From an uncultured Candidatus Methylacidiphilales bacterium (lineage in GTDB: Bacteria > Verrucomicrobiota > Verrucomicrobiia > Methylacidiphilales > CALFVM01), in NCBI GenBank assembly GCA_937928665.1, contig CALFVM010000241.1:1-5709 (forward strand): a DNA stretch of 5,709 bases. The letters are read 5' to 3'. Below, in pieces: positions 1 through 5,520 of the stretch (its first letter is position 1; each line of letters opens with the position of its first letter). The notes below the pieces were generated by a model that did no database searches, was not told where the DNA came from, and worked only from the letters and a program-made list of their open reading frames with translations. The position numbers and the translations under genes were made by a program.

Positions 1-538
1 CCCAGGCCACGGGGATGTCTTTGATGAGTTGGGTTTTTTTGTCTTTGTAGTGAACTTTGCCGTGGGCGACGCCGAAGTCGTGGACGCTTTTGGTGATTTT
101 GACGTCGTAGCAGCAGTATTCGGCGATGTCGCGGAGGCGGCCTTCTTTCCACCATTTGAGGGCCTGGGTTCCTTCGGAGGTTTTGGTGAGGCCGAGGGTG
201 GCTTCGGCGACGCCGTCGAGGGGGAGGCGGGTGCCGCAGGTTTTTTCGAGGTCAACCATCATGTCGAGGCAGGGGACGCCGGAGAAGTCGAAGAGGGAGT
301 AGGCCTGGAGGACGGTGAAGTCGAAGCGGAGGATGTTGAAGCCGACGACGAGGTCGGCGCGTTGGAGTTCCTGGATGAGGTCAGGGGCGCGGGGTTCGTC
401 GTAGATTTCGTAGGTGCCGCGGGCGGTGCTGTAGGTGACGCCGATGGACATCTTCATTTCGGCGATTCGATCCCAGCCGCCGACTTCGGCGGCGCTTTTC
501 TGGGTTTCGAGATCGAAGTAGACGATGTTTTTGGGCAT
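1..538 (-). CDS. DEDDy 3'-5' exonuclease, RNase H-like fold (C-terminus cut by window edge)
   Basis: Read from ATG at 538 down to position 1, this gives 179 complete codons with no stop. Seen: the three exonuclease motifs of the DEDDy class, namely FDLET (D9, E11) near the N-terminus, an N-x3-F-D motif in VVGFNILRFDF (N68, D73), and Y-x3-D in EYCCYDVKIT (Y141, D145). The four acidic residues would bind two metal ions and remove nucleotides from a 3' end. Also seen are LDMMVDL (91-97), ATLGLTK (113-119) and ALKWWKEG (126-133). These match, from memory, the RNase_H_2/YprB-like domain found alone or at the end of helicases. Relatives usually end soon after a VPV-x-W-like segment, and VAW is reached at 177-179, so little is probably missing. 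No helicase part is visible, so it appears to be a stand-alone enzyme. Nucleic-acid substrate unknown. No Shine-Dalgarno precedes the ATG. It is divergent from bioB. Confidence 0.85.
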   Translation of the reverse strand, partial: MPKNIVYFDLETQKSAAEVGGWDRIAEMKMSIGVTYSTARGTYEIYDEPRAPDLIQELQRADLVVGFNILRFDFTVLQAYSLFDFSGVPCLDMMVDLEKTCGTRLPLDGVAEATLGLTKTSEGTQALKWWKEGRLRDIAEYCCYDVKITKSVHDFGVAHGKVHYKDKKTQLIKDIPVAW

Positions 539-547
539 GGGTTGGGA

Positions 548-575
548 TGATTACGTCGGGAGGGGAAAGATGCAA
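548..575 (-). promoter_or_regulatory. Possible sigma-70-like promoter of the exonuclease gene
   Basis: On the minus strand TTGCAT (575-570) is followed after 16 bp by TAATCA (553-548). The -35 matches consensus at only three positions and the -10 is poor. It is noted because the -10-like box lies 9 bp before the ATG, a geometry close to the much better porin promoter, and because there is no ribosome binding site. The call is weak and rests on position as much as on sequence. Confidence 0.22.
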
Positions 576-597
576 TCGCGGAGGCGGGGGGTGGTCC

Positions 598-638
598 GGG
601 ATGAAATTTCGGCTCACGCGGAGGTTCGCCCTCCCGGG
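598..638. repeat. REP-like intergenic element
   Basis: Seen: a 5-bp inverted repeat, GGAGG (620-624) and CCTCC (630-634) around TTCGC, next to a degenerate direct repeat (GGCTCAC at 611-617, GGTTCGC at 623-629). On the minus strand this segment would read EGEPPREPKFHP. From memory, very similar spurious peptides recur in predicted short proteins of Verrucomicrobiota and Planctomycetes because a family of intergenic repeats carries them. Only one copy is in this window, so repetition cannot be shown here. Confidence 0.4.
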
Positions 639-702
639 GGTGGGGAATGTTAACTGGGGCGGCGTCTCCGGTTGACAGCGGGGGGTTGGGGTGCTCATGC
701 TG

Positions 703-707
703 AGGAG
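703..707 (+). promoter_or_regulatory. Ribosome binding site that decides the bioB start
   Basis: AGGAG at 703-707 lies 4 bp before ATG at 712. The upstream in-frame alternatives, GTG at 691 and ATG at 697, have no comparable element and would add residues that biotin synthases do not need. The spacing is slightly short but acceptable. Confidence 0.6.
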
Positions 708-711
708 AGTC

Positions 712-1689
712 ATGGCTACTGACCTTGCTTCGCTGCGTGCTGTCTATGAGCTTCCTTTCTTTGAATTGATTCAGAAGGGGAGAGAAACTTATTGTGCGCA
801 TTGGCCGGAGCACCGGGTGCAGTTGTGCAAGTTGTTGAGTATCAAGACGGGTGGGTGTTCGGAGAATTGCGGGTATTGTGCGCAGAGTGCGCATCATGAG
901 ACGGGGGTGGAGGCGGAGAAGTTGATGACGCCGTCGCAGATTTTGCCGGAGGCGCGGTTGGCGAAGGAGCAGGGGGCGACGCGGTTTTGTATGGGGGCGG
1001 CGTGGAAGGGGATTCGGGAGGAGGATCCGCGGTTTGAGATGATTTTGCAGACGGTGCGGGAGGTGCGGGCGTTAGATTTGGAGGTGTGTGTGACGCTGGG
1101 GCAGATATCGGAGGGGGCGGCGCGGAAGCTGAAGGAGGCGGGGTTGTCGGCGTACAACCACAATATTGATACGAGTCCGGAGTATTATCCGAACATTGTG
1201 ACGACGCATACGTTTGCGGATCGGATGGAGACGATCGGGAATGTGCAGCGTGCGGGGATCTCGGTGTGTTCGGGTGGGATTATTGGGATGGGAGAAAGTG
1301 AGGAGGACCGGCTGCGGATGTTGGAGGAGCTGGGTCGGCTGGATCCGCCGCCGGAGAGTGTGCCGATTAATTGCTTGATGGCAGTGGAGGGGACGCCGTT
1401 GGAGGGGGCGGAGCCGGTGCCGGTGTTTCAGTTGGTGCGGTTGATTGCGACGGCGAGGATCGCGTTTCCGAAGGCGAAGGTGCGGCTTTCGGCAGGTCGG
1501 ACGCACCTGACACCGGAGGGGCAGGCACTCTGTTTTTTTGCGGGGGCAAATGCGATTTTCTTTGGGGACAAATTGTTGACGGCGGAGAACCCGTCAGATG
1601 ACGAGGATCGCGCGCTATTGGCGGCGTTGGATTTGAAGCCGCTGGCACCGGACCCGGAGGCTTACGCGGGAGCGGCTGGGGGGGCGTGA
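712..1689 (+). CDS. bioB: Biotin synthase (radical SAM)
   Basis: The 325-residue product inserts sulfur into dethiobiotin, the last step of biotin synthesis, in the cytoplasm. Seen: the radical-SAM cluster motif C-x3-C-x2-C at C49, C53 and C56 (GGCSENCGYCAQS), which binds the [4Fe-4S] cluster and S-adenosylmethionine. The ligands of the sacrificial [2Fe-2S] cluster are all present: C93 in FCMGAAW, C126 in VCVTLG, C186 in VCSGGIIGMGE and R258 in VRLSAGR. The substrate-site segment YNHNIDTSPEYY (148-159) and the C-terminal FFGDKLLTAENP (283-294) are also typical. Length fits the family (about 315-350). No other biotin gene is in view, so it is solitary here. It is divergent from the exonuclease and convergent with the porin, whose stop is 7 bp away. 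No biotin-repressor operator was recognised upstream. Third codon positions are dominated by G, giving very high plus-strand G skew. Confidence 0.97.
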   Translation: MATDLASLRAVYELPFFELIQKGRETYCAHWPEHRVQLCKLLSIKTGGCSENCGYCAQSAHHETGVEAEKLMTPSQILPEARLAKEQGATRFCMGAAWKGIREEDPRFEMILQTVREVRALDLEVCVTLGQISEGAARKLKEAGLSAYNHNIDTSPEYYPNIVTTHTFADRMETIGNVQRAGISVCSGGIIGMGESEEDRLRMLEELGRLDPPPESVPINCLMAVEGTPLEGAEPVPVFQLVRLIATARIAFPKAKVRLSAGRTHLTPEGQALCFFAGANAIFFGDKLLTAENPSDDEDRALLAALDLKPLAPDPEAYAGAAGGA

Positions 1690-1696
1690 GTCGGGT

Positions 1697-2899
1697 TTAG
1701 AACGAGAAGACGACCTGGCTGGCGAGGGTGTGGGCGGTGTTGCCGAAGGTGCCGCCGCCGGTGGCAACGGTGTCAGAACCGAAGTCGGCGCGATATTCGA
1801 GGCGGAGGAGCAGGTTATCGGCGAGGTTGAAACCGAGGGTGCCGGTCCACGAGTAGAGGTCGTGGCGGGAGGCGGGGTTAAAGGCGGGGCCGCTGATTTG
1901 GAGGAAGCGGTCGTTGTCGGTGTGGACCATTTCGGCGCGGCCGGCGAGGCTGACGACGGGGGTGAACTGATATTTGGCGTAGAGGGCGAGGCCGAAAAAG
2001 GTGGAGCCGCCGTTGGCGGGGAGGGTGCCGTCGGTGAAGCGCTGGTTATCGAACCCGGCGAGGCTGGTGTTGAAGGCGAGGAGGAGTTTGTCCTGGGCGA
2101 GGCGGGGGAACCAGGTTCCGAAGGTGTTCCAGATGACGAGGTTGGAGCGGCGGAGGGGCGGGGTGTCGAGGGGGTTGATGTAGCCGGGATCGCCGTTGGG
2201 GGCGACGTAGAAGCCGGTTTGGAGGGCGGCGTTGCCGTTGGGGTTCTTGATTTCGATGAAGCCAGTGACGGCGATGAAGTCGCCAGGCGGATTGGCATTA
2301 ACGCCGAGGCCGTCGATGCCATTGCCGTTGCCGAGGCCGAGGGCGAGTTCGACGGTTTCGTGGAGGGGATAGGTGGCGTAGCCGCCGACGAGCCAGCTGG
2401 GGTCGATGAGGGAGACGATGCCGGGGGTGATGTTGAGGTTGGCGGGGCGTTCTTCGGCTTCGAATCCGATGAGGGATTGGTATTTGCCGACGGCCAGATC
2501 GATCCCGTTGCCATAGGGGAGGCGGACGAGGGCGAAGGCTTGTTGGAGGTAGAAGCTGTCCGAGCCGGCGGCGTTTTGGCCGAGGAAAGCGGCGTCCTCG
2601 CCGAACATGAGGTCGGCGCGGAAGCCTCCGGCCCAGGTGTTGGTTTCGGGGAGGGGTTTTTCGAGGACGAGTTTGGCGGCGTGGAGGGAGAAGCGGCCGC
2701 CGGGTGCACCGTCGTTGTTGGCACGGTTTTGGATCGTGGAGCCGCCGGTGCGGCTGGTGAAGTTATAGAGGTAACCGGCGTCAACGTAACCGCTGAGGAC
2801 GATGCCGGGCTTAGCGGTTTCGACGAAGGTAACCTCGTCGAGGTGGGAGGGGTCGAGAGACAGGGCGAAGAGAGCAAAGAGATGGGCGAGAGGAGCCAT
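1697..2899 (-). CDS. Outer-membrane beta-barrel porin (BBP2 / OmpL-like)
   Basis: The 400-residue product is predicted to form a channel in the outer membrane; substrate unknown. Seen: a first strand GYVDAGYLYNF (37-47), alternating amphipathic strands throughout (FSLHAAKLVLEKPL at 70-83, FYLQQAFALVRLPYG at 116-130, LAVGKYQSLIGFE at 135-147), glycine/asparagine-rich turns, and a C-terminal strand ending VVFSF. The final phenylalanine is the usual signal for barrel insertion. This pattern fits the putative porin-2 family (Pfam BBP2) known from Planctomycetes, Verrucomicrobia and Acidobacteria. The start chosen is ATG at 2899. The frame stays open upstream to 3358, but a near-consensus promoter ends 7 bp before this ATG and the upstream part has no barrel character. 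Odd: the N-terminus (MAPLAHLFALFALSL) is a short, uncharged signal peptide at best, and there is no Shine-Dalgarno. Third positions are C-rich. Monocistronic as far as can be seen. Confidence 0.85.
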   Translation of the reverse strand: MAPLAHLFALFALSLDPSHLDEVTFVETAKPGIVLSGYVDAGYLYNFTSRTGGSTIQNRANNDGAPGGRFSLHAAKLVLEKPLPETNTWAGGFRADLMFGEDAAFLGQNAAGSDSFYLQQAFALVRLPYGNGIDLAVGKYQSLIGFEAEERPANLNITPGIVSLIDPSWLVGGYATYPLHETVELALGLGNGNGIDGLGVNANPPGDFIAVTGFIEIKNPNGNAALQTGFYVAPNGDPGYINPLDTPPLRRSNLVIWNTFGTWFPRLAQDKLLLAFNTSLAGFDNQRFTDGTLPANGGSTFFGLALYAKYQFTPVVSLAGRAEMVHTDNDRFLQISGPAFNPASRHDLYSWTGTLGFNLADNLLLRLEYRADFGSDTVATGGGTFGNTAHTLASQVVFSF

Positions 2900-2906
2900 G
2901 GGATCG

Positions 2907-2935
2907 ATTAAATTGAGTAAGCAGCTTTTTGTCAA
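2907..2935 (-). promoter_or_regulatory. Near-consensus sigma-70 promoter of the porin gene
   Basis: On the minus strand a perfect -35 TTGACA (2935-2930) is followed by a 17-bp spacer and TTTAAT (2912-2907), five of six bases of the -10 consensus. Only 7 bp (2906-2900) separate the -10 box from the ATG at 2899, so transcription would start at or within a base or two of the start codon. This predicts a leaderless mRNA, consistent with the lack of a ribosome binding site. Confidence 0.7.
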
Positions 2936-3409
2936 CCGGATCCTGCCTATTGGTTGCATTAACGATTTGGCGGAAAGCGGGCCTGGCTGTCGCGACGCAC
3001 TGCGTGGGAGGGGTGGCTGGTTGGTGCCGGTTTGGATCTGGCGTGCGTCGAAGGCGACGGCGATGGTGGCGGCCAGGGGTCCGAGCTTGAGGTTGAGCCG
3101 ATTGGCGAGGAAGGTGATGCAGAGGAGTTCGTGCGGGGCGGTGTAACGGCCGAGGAAGGAGGAGCAACGTTCTGCGGAGCGTGGGATAATCATCAGTCCG
3201 GGACGTTCCGGGCAGGTTGGAATGGGCGAAGATGAATCGTTGCAGATCGGGATTGGCAAGGCCGGAGCCAGTGACTCGGCACTGATGGGTCGTGGTGGGC
3301 GGGTTGTCGCGGAACTGGCATTTGCCGGGCGGGAAAGTGAGTCGAAAGCCCTTGCCACAAGCGGCGAGGTGATTAAGTTTTAGGCGGTTTTCAACCAAAG
3401 GAGAGAACT
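2936..3409. other. Long intergenic region between porin and yugP; unexplained open frame
   Basis: No gene can be called with confidence. On the minus strand the porin frame continues open from 2899 to an ATG at 3358. Between about 3190 and 2960 it has C-rich third positions and a globular-looking translation (for example ERCSSFLGRYTAPHELLC and LANRLNLKLGPLAATIAVAF), unlike the arginine/proline-rich text of the other frames. I do not recognise it; it may be a small gene (possible ATG at 3190), a decayed gene, or chance. A small inverted repeat, CAGTG (3269-3273) and CACTG (3280-3284), is also present. On the plus strand a weak promoter candidate for yugP is TTGCCA (3352-3357), 16 bp, TAAGTT (3374-3379). 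Nothing else was identified. Confidence 0.5.
3397..3403 (+). promoter_or_regulatory. Strong ribosome binding site of yugP
   Basis: AAAGGAG lies 6 bp before the ATG at 3410. It is the best Shine-Dalgarno in the window and fixes this start; the transporter genes downstream have none. Confidence 0.8.
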
Positions 3410-4108
3410 ATGATTATCGCCATTATTATTTTTGTCCTGACCATGGGGATGTCGATGTGGGCGGCTGCCCGGGTGAAATCGACCTATGCCAAGTATAGCC
3501 GGATGCCGGCCAGGTCCGGGATCACGGGGGCGGAGTGTGCCGCGCAGATTCTGCGGGCAGCGGGAATCAACAACGTGGAAATTCAATGTCACGATGGGCT
3601 GTTGAGTGACCATTACAATCCGCTGAGCAAGACCTTGGTGTTGTCCCATGCCAACTATGTCGGCACGTCAACGGCGGCTTTGGGAGTGGCAGCGCATGAG
3701 TGCGGACATGCGATCCAGCACAAGATCGCCTATGCGCCGCTGCAGTGGCGGATGGCGGCGGTGGGAGCGACGACGTATGCCAATCAGGCGGTGATGTGGC
3801 TGCCGATCATTGGTCTGTTCACCGGGATGCTCAACCCTGCGAACATCACACTCTACCTGACCCTGATGTGTGTGGCGTGGGGAATCATCATGCTGTTCAA
3901 CCTCATTACGCTCCCGGTGGAGTTTGATGCATCGCGTCGGGCGAAGGTCGTGTTGGCGAAGATGAATTTCATTCGCTCCGGCGATGAGGAGACGGCAGTT
4001 CGCAAGGTGTTGGATGCGGCGGCGTGGACCTATGTGGCGGCGTTCCTGACCTCGCTGATTTACTTCCTCTGGTACCTTTTGCCTTTACTTGCGGGCCGAC
4101 GAAATTAA
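3410..4108 (+). CDS. yugP: Membrane zinc metallopeptidase, YugP family
   Basis: The 232-residue integral membrane protein belongs to the neutral zinc metallopeptidase family typified by Bacillus subtilis YugP (Pfam Zn_peptidase_2). Seen: an N-terminal membrane helix (about 2-20), the SDHYNPLSKTLVLS segment (66-79) that precedes the active site in this family, and the zinc motif HECGHAIQH (H96, E97, H100). H96 and H100 would bind zinc and E97 activate water. LPVEFDASRRA (168-178) carries E171 as the probable third zinc ligand. Hydrophobic stretches at about 116-141, 145-168 and 206-227 suggest three more membrane helices, the active site lying between the first and second. Length is typical. 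The physiological substrate of the family is not established; a role in membrane protein turnover is inferred. Base composition is more balanced than in neighbours (G about equal to C in a sampled 60 bp). The stop lies 9 bp before the transporter gene, and a terminator follows 38 bp downstream. Confidence 0.92.
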   Translation: MIIAIIIFVLTMGMSMWAAARVKSTYAKYSRMPARSGITGAECAAQILRAAGINNVEIQCHDGLLSDHYNPLSKTLVLSHANYVGTSTAALGVAAHECGHAIQHKIAYAPLQWRMAAVGATTYANQAVMWLPIIGLFTGMLNPANITLYLTLMCVAWGIIMLFNLITLPVEFDASRRAKVVLAKMNFIRSGDEETAVRKVLDAAAWTYVAAFLTSLIYFLWYLLPLLAGRRN

Positions 4109-4112
4109 AACG

Positions 4113-4126
4113 CGCTCATGCGAGCG
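4113..4126 (+). promoter_or_regulatory. Hairpin presenting the solute-binding protein start codon
   Basis: CGCTC (4113-4117) and GAGCG (4122-4126) form a perfect 5-bp stem around the tetraloop ATGC, so the ATG at 4118 lies in the loop. No Shine-Dalgarno is present. The stem is short and could be chance, but its position between the yugP stop and the terminator hairpin makes a role in translation initiation or termination coupling worth testing. Confidence 0.3.
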
Positions 4127-5500
4127 TCTCGACGCACGGCCTTTTCGGCGCTGACTTGGGTCGGCGCCTTTTTTTTGTTCTTTGTTACATTCCCGTGTCG
4201 GGGCCTGGCGCAACGTGAGCTGATTATTGTTTCGCCGCACTGGGAGGGGATTCAGTACGAGTTCACGCGTGCGTTTGAAAATCATCATCGCACCCGGACG
4301 GGAGAGACGGTTCGGTTGCGGTGGCGGGACTTGGGTGGGACCTCGCAAATTGAGAAGGCGATCAACTCGCTTTTTGAAATCAATCCGCAGTCGGCGGGGA
4401 TTGACATTTTTTTTGGTGGAGGGATTGATCCGTTTGAGTCGCAGAAGGCCCGGGGGCAACTGGCACCGTTCCAGTTGCCGAAGGAGGTGCTGGACGCGTT
4501 GCCGAAGGAGGTGGGGGGATTCCCGATCGTGGACGAGGACTTCATGTTCTACGGGTCGGCACTCTCGTCGTTTGGGATTTTGGAGAATTTGCGGGTGGTG
4601 AAGATTATGGGGCTGCCGCCGGTGAAGGTCTGGGATGATTTATGTGATCCCCGTTTGTTTTCGTGGGTGAGTTCGACGGACCTGCGGAAGAGCGGGGCGG
4701 CCCACATGATTTACGAGATTATCCTGCAGGCCTATGGTTGGGAGCGGGGTTGGGCGGTGATTTACCAATCGAGCGGGAATGTGCGTCAGTTTGAGCAGAG
4801 CAGTTCAGGGCCGACCAAGCAGGTTTCGCTGGGGGAAGCGGCCTATGCGATGGCGATTGATATCAATGGGATGACGCAGCAGGCGTTTCTGGGGATTGAG
4901 AATGTGAGGTTTTCGATTCCTGAAGGGGTCTCGGTGATCAATCCGGATGGGATTGCGATTCTGCGGGGTGCGCCGAACCGGGATTTGGCGGAGGCATTCG
5001 TGACGTTTGTCATGTCGCGGGAGGGGCAAGGGCTTTGGATGACACCGACGGGAGCACCGGGGGGCGCGGAGCGTTTCGGGATTTCGCGGATGGGTGTGTT
5101 GCCGGAACTTTACGAGAATGATCTGACCGGGCTGTTGGTTCCGGCCAATCCGTTCAAGGCAGAGTTTACGTTTACGTATGACACGGCGTTGGGGAGTCGG
5201 CGTTGGAGCCTGGTCAATTCGCTGATGGGCCAGACGATCATTGATGTGCATCCGCACCTGGTGCGGGCGTGGAGAGCGATCATTGATTTACCGGAAGCGG
5301 ATCGTGCACCGTTTGTGGCGCGGTTTGGGGAGCCGTTTATTTCGGAGGCGGAATCGGTGGAGCTGGCGGCGATTTGGGGCCGGGACAAGCTTCGGGCCGG
5401 GCAGCTTTCCAACCAGTGGATGCAGGCGGCGGTGGCCCGCTTCAGAACTCTCGAGCGCGAGGCCCGGCTGGCTGCGGCCGGACGTGTGGCCTCGCCCTAA
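4118..5500 (+). CDS. Periplasmic solute-binding protein of an ABC importer
   Basis: The 460-residue secreted protein would capture a solute for import. Seen: a Sec signal peptide with R2, R5 and R6, a hydrophobic core (about 11-26) and likely cleavage after A31 (GLA|QRE); C27 lacks a proper lipobox. The mature start ELIIVSPHWEG (34-44) is a first beta strand, followed by IDIFFGGGIDPFE (95-107), a lobe-linking motif. TDLRKSGAAHMIYEIILQ (187-204) resembles the DPRKSG-x-H segment of ferric iron, thiamine and phosphonate binding proteins. QFEQSSSGPTKQVSLGEAAYAMAID (224-248) is the usual ligand-side region. Ligand not determinable; iron or a small organic ion is the family-based guess. At 460 residues it is about 100 longer than typical relatives, with a helical, charged C-terminal part (about 370-460). 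The start has no Shine-Dalgarno, but the signal peptide supports ATG 4118. The ATPase gene begins 20 bp after its stop, so they form one operon. Confidence 0.88.
   Translation: MRASRRTAFSALTWVGAFFLFFVTFPCRGLAQRELIIVSPHWEGIQYEFTRAFENHHRTRTGETVRLRWRDLGGTSQIEKAINSLFEINPQSAGIDIFFGGGIDPFESQKARGQLAPFQLPKEVLDALPKEVGGFPIVDEDFMFYGSALSSFGILENLRVVKIMGLPPVKVWDDLCDPRLFSWVSSTDLRKSGAAHMIYEIILQAYGWERGWAVIYQSSGNVRQFEQSSSGPTKQVSLGEAAYAMAIDINGMTQQAFLGIENVRFSIPEGVSVINPDGIAILRGAPNRDLAEAFVTFVMSREGQGLWMTPTGAPGGAERFGISRMGVLPELYENDLTGLLVPANPFKAEFTFTYDTALGSRRWSLVNSLMGQTIIDVHPHLVRAWRAIIDLPEADRAPFVARFGEPFISEAESVELAAIWGRDKLRAGQLSNQWMQAAVARFRTLEREARLAAAGRVASP
4147..4176 (+). terminator. Intrinsic (rho-independent) terminator inside the next gene's signal-peptide codons
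   Basis: Stem arms GGCGCTGAC (4147-4155) and GTCGGCGCC (4160-4168) pair over 9 bp with one G-T wobble and a TTGG loop, followed directly by eight T (4169-4176). This is a textbook plus-strand terminator, placed 38 bp after the yugP stop and therefore well positioned to end yugP mRNA. It overlaps codons 10-20 of the solute-binding protein, so it may also act as an attenuator. A GC-rich stem with a long T run is hard to explain as coding bias alone, although the T run also encodes hydrophobic residues of the signal peptide. Confidence 0.7.
4475..4513 (+). repeat. Short tandem duplication inside the solute-binding protein gene
   Basis: TTGCCGAAGGAGGTG occurs perfectly at 4475-4489 and again at 4499-4513, a 24-bp period. 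It encodes LPKEV twice (120-124 and 128-132) in LPKEVLDALPKEV. Each copy contains AGGAGG, a strong Shine-Dalgarno-like string inside a coding region, while the gene's own start has none. It may be a small in-frame duplication that kept its reading frame. Confidence 0.7.
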
Positions 5501-5520
5501 CCCCCCACTGAGCCGTTCTC

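Noticed and set aside
29..550. Open plus-strand frame opposite the exonuclease, and the similar plus-strand frame at 1730-2911 opposite the porin
   Set aside because: Translations are runs of G, E, A, V and D, the signature of the complement of C-ending codons. The opposite strand encodes recognisable families with catalytic motifs or barrel strands.
580..691. G-quadruplex in the exonuclease/bioB spacer
   Set aside because: Several G runs are present, but loops between four suitable runs are long, and G runs are frequent across the whole plus strand because of the general skew.
672..701. Perfect TTGACA at 672-677 as a bioB -35 box
   Set aside because: With spacers of 17-19 bp the -10 position reads TCATGC or CATGCT, a poor match, and transcription would start within the ribosome binding site at 703-707.
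454..897. Minus-strand frame overlapping the start of bioB
   Set aside because: It crosses the REP-like element and the first bioB codons, is proline/arginine rich, and matches no family I know.
1530..1545. Terminator at the T run inside bioB
   Set aside because: No stem precedes the T run and the codons encode the conserved CFFAGAN segment.
1697..3358. Annotating the porin from ATG 3358 as a 553-residue protein
   Set aside because: The extra 153 residues have no signal peptide or barrel character, and a near-consensus promoter lies within them ending 7 bp before ATG 2899.
2811..3398. Minus-strand 195-codon frame from ATG 3398
   Set aside because: Most of it is arginine/proline/histidine rich, as expected from a shifted reading of C-rich third positions, and it overlaps the porin start in another frame.
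4390..4425. Second terminator at the T run near 4409
   Set aside because: Eight T are present but no GC-rich inverted repeat precedes them; the codons encode the hydrophobic DIFFGG strand of the binding protein.
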